This document shows, piece after piece, positions 1-8,208 of a stretch of 64,000 bases of DNA. Position numbers and translations under genes: made by a program. The DNA lies in contig NZ_KE384036.1 of NCBI RefSeq assembly GCF_000423565.1, forward strand, positions 1 through 64,000. Reading direction: 5' to 3'. The notes under the pieces are model-generated. The model saw only the letters and a list, made by a program, of their open reading frames with translations. It was not told the DNA's origin and did not search any database. The stretch comes from Runella zeae DSM 19591. GTDB taxonomy: Bacteria; Bacteroidota; Bacteroidia; Cytophagales; Spirosomataceae. Numbering within the stretch: the stretch's first letter is position 1; every line of letters begins with the position of its first letter.

Positions 1-1301
1 AAAATTCAAGTCCGAAAAAAAACAAAATCGCTTTATGAATCCGTCTTTAGAAAAGGATATAGTCTGATTTGTAACGTTTGCCAAAAAATTGTAATTTTTA
101 TAGAGTACTTGATAGTTATGGCTAAAAAAAATAAATATGCTCTGTCCCCATGAGCTTAACTTTTGTCCAGTAATCAGGGTAAACCACGACACCAATAGTG
201 TGATACCTATAAATACCAAACATATCACCCAGCCGGTAAGCATATCATAAGAAGGAGGTGGCCCAGCAGAGGCGTTGGGCGTTGGGGGATTTAGATAAGC
301 CATGATTGTGTAAGCGGTATAGAGCAGCGGCTGATGTACCAAATAAATTGAAAACGACCAGTCTCCGATTCGCTGTAAAGGTACTGTCCCGAAGAATTTG
401 TCCATATTGGTACTTCCATAAGCCGCCGATAAAAGCATTAAAGGAAAAAATAAAACTGTAAATACATCGGGAACAGCAAAATGCAAACATAAGCCTAAGC
501 CTAACGTAAGGACTAAGAAAGTATACCCATTTCCAAACAAACGTTTACCCTTATTTTCCGAGTAATATTGATAAACCATCATCCCCAATACAAATCCAAA
601 TAAGCAGCGTAAAAAGCCGTATTGATACGACACATTGATAGTCAAATCGGCAGGATTGACTTTGGTAAAAGCGATAGACTCCGGAACCGTCACTATAGGT
701 ACAATCACAAAAGTAATCAGTAAATAGCCCCCAACGCAGCCCGCAATCATCAGCAAACGCCCCCAAGAAGAGAGTTTTGAGAATAGTTTTACCAAAAACG
801 GAAACAACATATACATCCACCATTCGGTACTGATAGACCATGAGGCGTTGTTCCAAGTAAACCACTCGTTGACATTCATACTGTGCAACAGCAACAAATG
901 ACTTGGAATCGTGGCCCAATCGTTGCTAATGGCATTCATAGGGTTCATATCTATCCCCCCTGCCGCAATAAATACCAACTGCAACAAGACGCAGTAAAGA
1001 AGTGTTACAAAATGCAAGGGATAGACCCGTGCAAAACGAGCAATCGTGAAACGTTTGAAATCTTTTTTGTGTACCGACTCAGCAAACCATTGTCCATATA
1101 CGTGATACATGATAAACCCACTCAATACAAAGAAAAAATCGACCATGAGATACATACGTGTAAACAGCATTGAGTCCTTAAATTTTAGGAGCATATTGCC
1201 CCACCACCCACCATCAAATCTACATGAAACATGACTGTTAATAGGGCTGCGATACCCCGAAGCGGGGTCAAATTGGCCAGATAAGGAGTTGAGTTGTTCA
1301 T
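1..1301 (-). pseudogene. Acyltransferase 3 family membrane O-acyltransferase, frameshifted and cut by the left window edge
   Basis: Family members move acyl groups onto sugars or lipids from within the inner membrane. The ATG at 1301 opens a frame reading LTPLRGIAALLTVMFHVDL, the typical first helix of the family with its LRG and FH signature, but it stops at 1185-1187 after 38 codons. The continuation, YLMVDFFFVLSGFIM and several further hydrophobic segments including SWSISTEWWMYML, is in another minus-strand frame that stays open from about 1206 to base 1. Adding one base in the G-rich run at 1198-1212 joins the frames, so the sequence appears to have lost one nucleotide. This is either a real inactivating deletion or a sequencing error. 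The C-terminus lies beyond the window. The family call is secure; whether the gene is dead is not. Confidence 0.75.
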
Positions 1302-1762
1302 TATGAGAAAGGGTAAAGAGTTATCACAAAAAATCAGGTAACTTTCAGAATGTCAGCCTATTACCCACCCTTCCTTTCTAAAAATAACATTCCCTATACA
1401 AGCGCAGGTAACCAATCAAATGTAGCAACTAAATCCCAATACTCAATTTGATATTGAGCAAACGGTTGGTTTTTGTTTAAATCAGTAAATACCAAACCAC
1501 TTTCAAACCAAACTATCTCTATATCAAACCCTTAATTTATTCACTAGTAGAAACTATAGCAGCAAAAAGTTGGAGGGCAATAATTATTGAAGCCTCAATT
1601 GGCATAAACCTAATTTGATAAAAGGAGTACTGCGAATGCGCTCTTCGTTCAAAGATTACAGTTTTACAAAAACAACCTTATGTGCTGTCTTTTGCTTCTA
1701 TTCATTCAAATTTAGCAATCCAATTTTATCAATTATTATACGTTTCCAAACAAGGATTCCCC
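1302..1762. other. AT-rich intergenic stretch, nothing recognised
   Basis: This stretch separates the start of the acyltransferase gene from the 3' end of the DUF4261 gene. It contains a short plus-strand open frame of about 64 codons (1615-1809) that overlaps the end of the DUF4261 gene and has no recognisable protein features. No tRNA, strong hairpin or repeat was seen. It should contain the acyltransferase promoter on the minus strand. Confidence 0.4.
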
Positions 1763-2620
1763 TCAATTGGGTAAAATTCTCACTCCCAAACGCGCCGGTT
1801 CTACAGTAGTTTGGGCGTATTGTGTTTTCCAAACGGGGTTCTTACCTACTCCTTGCACTGTAGTATTGCTTCGGATGGTATCGCCTGTGTCAAAAATATA
1901 ATAAGCAATTTGCATTAAAACTTCCGCGATTTCGCCAGGATCATAACCCGAAAAAATACATTCAAAATCAGGAAGCCCGTAGATATGCAAACCAATCGAG
2001 TCCATTAAAATTTCGTTTTTAGAGCCACTTATATTAAACATCCTAATATTCACAACACCCTCTAAAATAGCAGGATGCGTATCCGAAAGTGCCCTTAAAT
2101 AATCATTGGCTGCTAGTAATTTATCACTGCCCTTAAAATAAATTGCGGCAGGAGTAGTGGCTTTTACTACTGCCCTGATAAATTTTTGAAAATACTCCAA
2201 TCTTGCTTGATAAGGAAGTGTCCTCGACATCAAATCGGTCAAATTAATTTCAAATTTGCATTTTCCTATTACTTCTTCTGCCTCTGACCAATGCCAAGAC
2301 TGCATAAACGCTGAATGAAAGCGACTAATTTCCAAATCTTTGTTAACCTCAATAATCACCCCTTGCGCTGGAACAGTCGCATCCGTGAGCTGGAGCGTAT
2401 AATCTGGGAAAAAGAACATCAGCGAATCATCTTCATTGGTAGTATCTACATTTTCAAATAGTAGTTTTAATTCTTCTAAAATACGGCCTTTATCAAGGAT
2501 TGGTTTAGTTTCAAAAAGCAAACTAACAAATTGAATTTGAGGCTTGTTGGCTACCAATTCATTATTTAAAGCACCTTCTTTTTCGTTTTTTTTACTTTTT
2601 AAAAACTCAAACAATCCCAT
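1763..2620 (-). CDS. DUF4261 domain-containing protein
   Basis: A 285-residue soluble protein with no signal peptide. It begins with a short basic and acidic head (MGLFEFLKSKKNEKEG) and ends in a region that I recognise as DUF4261: the LHIYGLPDFEC stretch, then YDPGEIAEVLMQIAYYIFDTGDTI and a TVQG motif. The domain has no established biochemical function; it occurs in scattered bacterial genes that often sit beside immunity-like or toxin-linked genes. The gene lies 70 bases downstream of an acidic unknown on the same strand, and the two may form an operon. The start is an ATG at 2620. The domain name is moderately sure; the function is unknown. Confidence 0.6.
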   Translation of the reverse strand: MGLFEFLKSKKNEKEGALNNELVANKPQIQFVSLLFETKPILDKGRILEELKLLFENVDTTNEDDSLMFFFPDYTLQLTDATVPAQGVIIEVNKDLEISRFHSAFMQSWHWSEAEEVIGKCKFEINLTDLMSRTLPYQARLEYFQKFIRAVVKATTPAAIYFKGSDKLLAANDYLRALSDTHPAILEGVVNIRMFNISGSKNEILMDSIGLHIYGLPDFECIFSGYDPGEIAEVLMQIAYYIFDTGDTIRSNTTVQGVGKNPVWKTQYAQTTVEPARLGVRILPN

Positions 2621-2690
2621 ATATTTATCTAGTTAATACTATTATGACTAAAAATCAACAATCAGGTAAATTTACTAACTTACAGATTTT

Positions 2691-3212
2691 TTAAGGCTCA
2701 TAATAAAAAATCTCTGGATAGTTTTCTGAAGTTGATTCAAGGTCTGAGTCTGCGTACTCAAAGGAAAGCCACTCAATATTTTCTAAACCTATAATTTCGG
2801 CAAATTTGTAATCCCCTCCATCAGCCTCATCTGGATTATCGACCCCAAAAAGTTCTTTTAAAGCTTCTTTTTTATCATCATCTAATTGCAACTCAACACT
2901 AAACTCCTCAAAATTAAGCCTTTCGTTGCTGATTTTAAATCCTTCAAAATAGTCTTGTATGTCATAATGTGATATTAAATTTGCATCCCTATACAAGTCA
3001 AATCCCCAAAATAGAGCATCATCTGTTCGAATAAATTCTAAAAGCAAACCTTTATTAAACTGCGTCAATATTGCTCTTTCTGCCACCAATATTGTAATCC
3101 ACCCATTCACAGGCGGAATAAGATAACCCTTCAAGTTAGCATTTTTTAATAATATTTTTGCGTCTTCTATATTATCAGATTTAAGATGAAATTGATTGCT
3201 AAAATCGCTCAT
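2691..3212 (-). CDS. Hypothetical acidic protein, possibly immunity-like
   Basis: A 173-residue, strongly acidic, cytoplasmic-looking protein with no signal peptide or membrane segment. It has a GWITILVAE strand early on, a central FWGFDLYRD segment and an acidic C-terminal part rich in D and E (for example DNPDEADGGDYKF). I do not recognise a named family. The small acidic character and the neighbouring DUF4261 gene resemble the orphan immunity genes of contact-dependent or type VI toxin systems, but no toxin gene is present here, so that is only a guess. ATG start at 3212. Confidence 0.5.
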   Translation of the reverse strand: MSDFSNQFHLKSDNIEDAKILLKNANLKGYLIPPVNGWITILVAERAILTQFNKGLLLEFIRTDDALFWGFDLYRDANLISHYDIQDYFEGFKISNERLNFEEFSVELQLDDDKKEALKELFGVDNPDEADGGDYKFAEIIGLENIEWLSFEYADSDLESTSENYPEIFYYEP

Positions 3213-3321
3213 ATTACAGTATGTCTTAAAATTTATTTGTGGAGAAATTTTATTTAATTTTTACTTTGCAATGATAGTACTTTAGTATCTAAATCACAAA
3301 AAACAATTGATAATTTCCCCC

Positions 3322-4614
3322 TCAATTATCTATATCTTTTACAAGCGGTCTATCGTCTGACACGCGTTTTTCGTAGGATATTTGAAATCGACTTAAATCA
3401 GGCTTGAATCTACGCGTCCGTTTTAATTCATGCTCATAAATTACTTTTCCCAATTGATACAAAAAAGGATGTCCTACGGTTTGGTATTCGTATTTATTAT
3501 CGTTCAGGATACCGTCACTGTTTACATAAATAGTCGCGGCTAACATGTATTCTATTTTGTTTTTAAAATCAGCTACATAAGAGGCATCCGTCAAAAAACC
3601 ATAGGACCAGCCTACTTTATTGAAAACCCTTACGCCCTCGGGCAGTTGCCGCTGTAGGCTATCTCGAAAAAAGAATTTGACATAACTATCATAATATTCT
3701 TCTCCGTCGTATTTGGGATAGTTGGTTTCGCCTGGAAATTGAGAAAGGTATTGATACAAAAAAAGATAATCATCTTCGGTCAGGTCAAAACGTTGTTTGG
3801 CTTTCATAGCCTCCGGAAACATCACCGACTTGAGGATTTGTTGAAAAGCTTCGAGGGGAAGTTTGTTGCGAGTCGTAAAATCAATTGGCGCATGAATGAG
3901 GCTATCTTTGGCATCCCAATGCCCCTGCCCTACTTTAGCGATACGTCTAAAATCAAAAGCGTCGGTATTGTAGGCAGCAGGTTGGGCATAAATCACCGAG
4001 CTATCTCCCCTCAAAAATCGTACTGGATTGGTATGGCGATTTTCGTCGGGCGTCATTCTTACAAAACGGTGCGTAATGCGGGTGTCAAGATAGCCTTTGG
4101 CACGAAGCGCACGATTGATGGTTTGTTGACCCACAAACTCATACATTCGATTATAGGCGTCGTTGTCGCTTACCAGCAACGCCTTTTTGATAAAATGCGC
4201 AATCGACGGCAGACCGTTGGGAGAGGTAGCATCTTTCCAAAGTTTGGTTTGGCCACTATAGGCACTATCAAACTGCATGGAGGTAAATTTGTTTACCTGC
4301 GGGAGTCGCAATTGATTGAGCTTTTCCAAAGACAACAACGCCAAGGGCAACTTAACCGTAGAGGCAGGATTGAAATACAAAGTGCTATCGACATTGAAAT
4401 AGTAATTTTTGAAGGAAGGCACATTGTTTTTATCACGGTCGATTTGGGTATAGATAATTTGGAGGCGATAAGTTTGGGGATGCTGTACCACTTCCTGAAA
4501 AATAGGATGTGTATTTTGGGCAAAGAGCTGCGACAAAAAAGCATCGGTTTGAGCTTGGGCTTTTGTTTCGGATAAACCACTAACAGTAAGCAAGAAAAGT
4601 AAAATTTTTCGCAT
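3322..4614 (-). CDS. Secreted class A beta-lactamase-related serine hydrolase
   Basis: A 430-residue protein with an N-terminal signal peptide (MRKILLFLLTVSGL and following residues). It carries the three active-site motifs of the penicillin-recognising serine enzymes: SxxK as S85-T-V-K88, SDN at 149-151 and KVG at 333-335 in place of KTG. The acylating serine would be S85. The protein is about 140 residues longer than classical class A beta-lactamases (near 290), with an insert between the SDN and KVG motifs. A peptidoglycan or ester substrate is as likely as a beta-lactam, and resistance should not be assumed. It lies downstream of the Gfo/Idh/MocA gene with a terminator hairpin between them, so it is probably transcribed separately. 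Confidence 0.8.
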   Translation of the reverse strand: MRKILLFLLTVSGLSETKAQAQTDAFLSQLFAQNTHPIFQEVVQHPQTYRLQIIYTQIDRDKNNVPSFKNYYFNVDSTLYFNPASTVKLPLALLSLEKLNQLRLPQVNKFTSMQFDSAYSGQTKLWKDATSPNGLPSIAHFIKKALLVSDNDAYNRMYEFVGQQTINRALRAKGYLDTRITHRFVRMTPDENRHTNPVRFLRGDSSVIYAQPAAYNTDAFDFRRIAKVGQGHWDAKDSLIHAPIDFTTRNKLPLEAFQQILKSVMFPEAMKAKQRFDLTEDDYLFLYQYLSQFPGETNYPKYDGEEYYDSYVKFFFRDSLQRQLPEGVRVFNKVGWSYGFLTDASYVADFKNKIEYMLAATIYVNSDGILNDNKYEYQTVGHPFLYQLGKVIYEHELKRTRRFKPDLSRFQISYEKRVSDDRPLVKDIDN

Positions 4615-4645
4615 GGTTTGTTGAAGATAAAGTGCTATTAAACAA

Positions 4646-4682
4646 AATCAGAGCTGATGATTGGGGATCACCAGCTCTGATT
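4646..4682 (-). terminator. Hairpin terminator of the Gfo/Idh/MocA gene
   Basis: Perfect 11-bp arms AATCAGAGCTG (4646-4656) and CAGCTCTGATT (4672-4682) enclose a 15-base loop. On the minus strand the stem is followed by TTTTGTTTAAT. It sits just after the stop of the gene ending at 4707 and before the serine hydrolase start at 4614. Confidence 0.7.
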
Positions 4683-4706
4683 GATTATTCTGAGTCCTAT
4701 AAAAGA

Positions 4707-6053
4707 TTAAACCACAATGGTCTTACCAGGTACGGCTACTGGGTAGTATCCATCAGACCCTGGAAGAAGTTTGGGAAGAGCATCCCAAGCTAGTTTTTCG
4801 GGGAATAAGCTAATATTAGAATTAAGCGCTTCGTCCCATTTCACTACTTTGCCCGAGTAAGTAGCCATACGTCCCATGATGGAGGTCAGAGTACTTTTGG
4901 CGCCATTTTCGGCATCGGCAAATTTATATTCGCCTTTGGCAATTGCCTCAAAAAGCTCATCGTGCTCTACTTGATAAGGGTTACGGTCACCTTTGCCTTC
5001 GTGGGCATACAATACTTTTCCGCCTTTATAAGCTTTAAGGACGGTATTGTTTCCGTTGAAGCTATCGATACGGCCTTTGGTTCCCAAAAACTGCTCATCT
5101 ACTTTGCTGTAAGTACCTTCGTAGTGGCGGCATTGGCTATTGATAAGGGTACCATCAGCATAGGTAAAATCAACGATATGGTGGTCAAAAATCTCACCAA
5201 ATTCTTTACCATTACGAACTTGACGGCCACCTGTTCCTTGGGCCGATACCGGGTATCCTTGTTTTGCCCAGTTGGCTACGTCGATATTGTGTACGTGCTG
5301 CTCAGTGATATGGTCTCCGCAAAGCCAGTTGAAATAGTACCAGTTACGCATTTGGTATTCCATTTCGGTTTGGCCTGGTTTGCGTGGGTTGTTCCACACG
5401 CCACCCGAAACCCAATACACACTACCACCCACAATATCGCCGATTTTGCCGTCATGAATACGGTTCATCGCTTCGCGGTAGTTACGCTGATAGTGGCGCT
5501 GAAGACCTACCACTACATTGAGTTTTTTGCGTTTTGCTTCTTCTGCCGCTGCCAATACCTGACGAATACCCGGTGCATCCGTGGCTACGGGTTTTTCCAT
5601 GAAGATGTGTTTATTTTGACGAACAGCCTCTTCAAAGTGCCCGGGACGGAAGCCTGGAGGCGTTGCCAGAATCACTACATCCGCCAAAGCAATTGCTTGT
5701 TTGTAAGCATCAAAACCCACAAACATACGGTCTTTGGGGACATCTACTTTTGAGTTAATATCGATCTCGGCACCTGCGCCGTCTTTGTATTTACGTTTGG
5801 TAAGGGCATTGTAAGCACCTTCTACACGATCAGCAAAGGCATCGGCCATTGCTACCAATTTCACATTTTGGGTAGTACTCAAAGCCTGAGCAGCGGCGCC
5901 CGTTCCACGACCCCCACAACCCACAAGAGCTATTTTGATAGTGTCATTGACGGAATTGTGATACCCGTAAGAAGAAAAAGGAAGACTACTCAACAAAGCT
6001 CCTCCCGTGAGAAGGCTTGAAGTTTTGAGGAACTCTCGGCGATTGGTTTCCAT
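4707..6053 (-). CDS. Tat-exported Gfo/Idh/MocA family oxidoreductase
   Basis: A 448-residue NAD(P)-dependent oxidoreductase of the Gfo/Idh/MocA superfamily, whose members oxidise or reduce sugars, inositols and related polyols. The N-terminus has a twin-arginine signal (NRREFLKTSSLLTGGALL), so the folded, cofactor-loaded enzyme is probably exported to the periplasm, as is common for Bacteroidota members. The Rossmann motif is ALVGCGGRGTG (residues 42-52), and the conserved EKP, whose lysine helps catalysis and cofactor binding, is at 153-155. The substrate cannot be told from sequence. The 5' leader (6054-6290) contains several inverted repeats, listed separately. Downstream is a strong terminator. 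Confidence 0.85.
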   Translation of the reverse strand: METNRREFLKTSSLLTGGALLSSLPFSSYGYHNSVNDTIKIALVGCGGRGTGAAAQALSTTQNVKLVAMADAFADRVEGAYNALTKRKYKDGAGAEIDINSKVDVPKDRMFVGFDAYKQAIALADVVILATPPGFRPGHFEEAVRQNKHIFMEKPVATDAPGIRQVLAAAEEAKRKKLNVVVGLQRHYQRNYREAMNRIHDGKIGDIVGGSVYWVSGGVWNNPRKPGQTEMEYQMRNWYYFNWLCGDHITEQHVHNIDVANWAKQGYPVSAQGTGGRQVRNGKEFGEIFDHHIVDFTYADGTLINSQCRHYEGTYSKVDEQFLGTKGRIDSFNGNNTVLKAYKGGKVLYAHEGKGDRNPYQVEHDELFEAIAKGEYKFADAENGAKSTLTSIMGRMATYSGKVVKWDEALNSNISLFPEKLAWDALPKLLPGSDGYYPVAVPGKTIVV

Positions 6054-6120
6054 GTTTAGAAAAAAGGTTTATGGATTTGTACTGTGGATTAATGAATACG
6101 TTGAAAATGTAGAAATCGTT

Positions 6121-6187
6121 GCGGCAAGCCGCTTGATGTTAAGAAACTATACAGCCTTTCCAAGCCTTCATCTTAACACTTGGAAAG
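6121..6187 (-). promoter_or_regulatory. Overlapping inverted repeats in the leader of the Gfo/Idh/MocA gene
   Basis: Three inverted repeats lie within 67 bases: GCGGC/GCCGC (6121-6125 with 6128-6132), TGTTAAGA/TCTTAACA (6137-6144 with 6171-6178) and CTTTCCAAG/CTTGGAAAG (6156-6164 with 6179-6187). The last two interleave, so the two hairpins exclude each other. The block lies 68-134 bases upstream of the minus-strand start at 6053 and after the SUMF1-domain gene. It could be a transcription or translation switch, or simply the end structure of the upstream transcript. There is no run of T after it on the minus strand. Confidence 0.4.
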
Positions 6188-6290
6188 TCTATTATCACAA
6201 AGGCAGAAAGCACTGTAGTCTAATCATTCGAACACTTCAATTTAATACAAAAAAATTGACAATCAGACCTTTAACAATCCACCTACCCTA

Positions 6291-7280
6291 TTAATAATCT
6301 TCGATAAGCGGTGGATTGTAATACGCGGCGATTTCTTCTTTGGAAGGAGGCGTAGCCGGGCGCACAATCCTGAATCCCACAAAGGAAGCACTCGTCATCC
6401 ACCATTCGCTTTTGGGGCTTTGGGGGTCAATGATTTTCCACTCAGCGGCTGAAGGTACACGTGCTGCGCTGCGAGCTACGGTAGCATCATCATCCCACGA
6501 CCCACCTCTAACCGAGTTGGGATACAATTCTTTTACTTTCGGATAATCTTCTTTTACTTCTCCTTTGGCTTTTTTGGCATAATAGTCCTTGTAATATTGA
6601 TCTATTGTCCATTCCATGACGTTTCCGTGCATATCATAAAGTCCCCAAGGATTAGGTTTTTTAGTACCTATTTTTTTATAACCGCCTCCGCTGTTGCCTT
6701 TATACCAAGCATACTCATCAAGTTGCTTTGGATCATCTCCAAACGAATAAGCAGTAGTAGTTCCTGCACGACAGGCATATTCCCACTCCGCTTCGGTAGG
6801 AAGGCGATAAAAAACGCCCGTTTTTTCATAAAGCCACTTGCAGAAATAAATAGCGGCGTATTGTGTCATATTGATAGCAGGATAACCCGAGCGTCCCATC
6901 CCAAACGACATATCGACATAAGCCGCGCTTGGGCGTGTACTTCCGTCGGTTTTGGCAAGGCTATTTTCAGGATCTGGAAAACGCTTGGCCATTTCGATTT
7001 CAATATTTTTGGTGGTAAACAAATCGTAGAAATCCCACGTGATTTCGTATTTTCCCATCCAAAACGGCTCAATCTTCACTTTGTGCTGTGGTCCTTCGTC
7101 ATCTTTACGCCCTTTTTCTTTCTCGGGGCTTCCCATCATAAACTCCCCTCCTTTGATAGCGACCATGTCGTATTTTATGTCACTTCCCGAAATAGCTTGC
7201 GTATAGTTTTCAAATTTCGTTTGAGCCATTGCTGACCCACAGATGGCCCAGAATAGTAGTGATTTTTTTAAAAATTGCAT
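6291..7280 (-). CDS. Secreted SUMF1/formylglycine-generating-enzyme-like domain protein
   Basis: A 329-residue protein with a signal peptide (cleavage near residue 20, AMAQ). It shows the SUMF1/FGE fold signatures in order: MVAIKGGEFMMGS (39-51), KYEIT, RLPTEAEWEYACRAG in the middle, MHGNVMEWT, VRGGSWDDD and the terminal GFRIVR. True formylglycine-generating enzymes carry a pair of catalytic cysteines shortly after the GGS motif. Here that segment reads GGSWDDDATVARSAARV and has none, so sulfatase activation is unlikely. Bacteroidota use such domains in gliding/type IX lipoproteins and in proteins of unknown role. No sulfatase gene is nearby. ATG start at 7280. Confidence 0.8.
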   Translation of the reverse strand: MQFLKKSLLFWAICGSAMAQTKFENYTQAISGSDIKYDMVAIKGGEFMMGSPEKEKGRKDDEGPQHKVKIEPFWMGKYEITWDFYDLFTTKNIEIEMAKRFPDPENSLAKTDGSTRPSAAYVDMSFGMGRSGYPAINMTQYAAIYFCKWLYEKTGVFYRLPTEAEWEYACRAGTTTAYSFGDDPKQLDEYAWYKGNSGGGYKKIGTKKPNPWGLYDMHGNVMEWTIDQYYKDYYAKKAKGEVKEDYPKVKELYPNSVRGGSWDDDATVARSAARVPSAAEWKIIDPQSPKSEWWMTSASFVGFRIVRPATPPSKEEIAAYYNPPLIEDY

Positions 7281-7441
7281 TTTTTGTGAATAGTGAAATA
7301 ACTGAAAAAGAATTTAGAACCTGAAATATACCGCAAAACAACGAATTTCTTCGGTTCAAACGACAATAATCTAAGTTTTACTATTCAAAATGCCATTTTT
7401 ATTTGATGACCATTAACTGATTTTTTAAGACAAACTGTATA

Positions 7442-8149
7442 TCAATAGGCCGCCGCAATCGTAATGATTATGACTTCTTTGGCACCCGCCTCCAATACCG
7501 TCGCAGCGGCCGATTCCAGGGTAGAGCCCGTCGTCAATACATCATCAATGAGAGCGATTGATTTATTATGAACCAAATCAGGCTTCATCACTTCAAAGAT
7601 ACCCGATACATTCTCAAAACGTTGGAGTCTGGTTTTGTGAGTTTGGGTTTCGGTAAATTTCGCTCTTAGAAGTACTTCTGCTGACCACGCTATTTTGGAA
7701 GTAGACGACAGCCCTTCGGCCAATAAATCGCTCTGATTGTATCCTCTTTGTTTTTTCTTTCGCTCATGCAAAGGTACTGGCACCAACAAATCCAAGTCCT
7801 GAATGATCCCCGATTCAAACAACTCCTGCCCGTACAATTGCCCCAAAACAAGCCCTACTTCAGACCGATTGCGGTATTTGAGCTGATGAAGGAGACGTTG
7901 GACACGTCCTGCTTTTTCAAACTTCAAAAAAGAATACACCGCCCTCACTGGCACTTTGCCCGCGAATTTATCTTCTAGTGTCTTAATCGGACTGAGATGA
8001 GAGTTGGTACGGGGCAGGTTGGCTCGGCACTTAGTGCAGATAACGCCCTCATTTCCTACCAATTGACTTTGACATGATGCACATGGGTTTGGATAAAACA
8101 AATCCAGTAAATCATGCCAATAGAGGGTCAGTTTGGTAGCAAAAGCCAT
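7442..8149 (-). CDS. comF: ComF family phosphoribosyltransferase-like protein
   Basis: A ComFC/GntX-type protein linked to DNA uptake and possibly DNA repair. The N-terminus has a four-cysteine zinc site (C23, C26, C38, C41 counted from the ATG at 8149), and the C-terminal domain has the phosphoribosyl-transferase PRPP loop IALIDDVLTTGST. Length from this ATG is 235 residues, normal for the family. An upstream TTG at 8176 is in frame, but it falls inside the palindrome at 8166-8199, so the ATG is preferred. The enzymatic substrate, if any, is not established for the family. Confidence 0.87.
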   Translation of the reverse strand: MAFATKLTLYWHDLLDLFYPNPCASCQSQLVGNEGVICTKCRANLPRTNSHLSPIKTLEDKFAGKVPVRAVYSFLKFEKAGRVQRLLHQLKYRNRSEVGLVLGQLYGQELFESGIIQDLDLLVPVPLHERKKKQRGYNQSDLLAEGLSSTSKIAWSAEVLLRAKFTETQTHKTRLQRFENVSGIFEVMKPDLVHNKSIALIDDVLTTGSTLESAAATVLEAGAKEVIIITIAAAY

Positions 8150-8165
8150 AAGAATGGTATTTAGA

Positions 8166-8199
8166 AGACGTGGCAAGTCTTTTAAAACTTGCCACGTCT
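8166..8199 (-). terminator. Perfect palindrome after the PhyH gene
   Basis: Arms AGACGTGGCAAGT (8166-8178) and ACTTGCCACGTCT (8187-8199) are exact reverse complements around an 8-base A/T loop. It lies just 3' of the PhyH stop at 8209 and before the comF start. The T-tract on the minus strand is weak. The core resembles the palindrome at 63379-63414, so it may be a dispersed REP-like element as well as a terminator. Confidence 0.6.
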
Positions 8200-8208
8200 G
8201 AATGGGGT

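Noticed and set aside
883-1173. 96-codon plus-strand open frame within the acyltransferase region
   Set aside because: Antisense to the membrane acyltransferase frames, whose motifs explain the sequence on the minus strand.
1615-1809. Short 64-codon plus-strand open frame before the DUF4261 gene
   Set aside because: AT-rich, partly antisense to the DUF4261 gene, no protein-like features.
3739-4575. 278-codon plus-strand open frame opposite the serine hydrolase gene
   Set aside because: Lies wholly antisense to a gene with SxxK, SDN and KVG motifs; composition is a mirror of that gene, and no protein family was recognised.
3322-4614. Antibiotic-resistance beta-lactamase
   Set aside because: The three motifs show a serine hydrolase of the same fold, but the length, the insert and the KVG variant do not justify a resistance claim.
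4962-5753. 263-codon plus-strand open frame opposite the Gfo/Idh/MocA gene
   Set aside because: Antisense shadow of a well-supported oxidoreductase; no own start context or recognisable domain.
6137-6187. H-type pseudoknot from the interleaved inverted repeats
   Set aside because: The connecting loop between the second strands has zero bases, which cannot span an 8-bp stem, so alternative hairpins are the safer reading.
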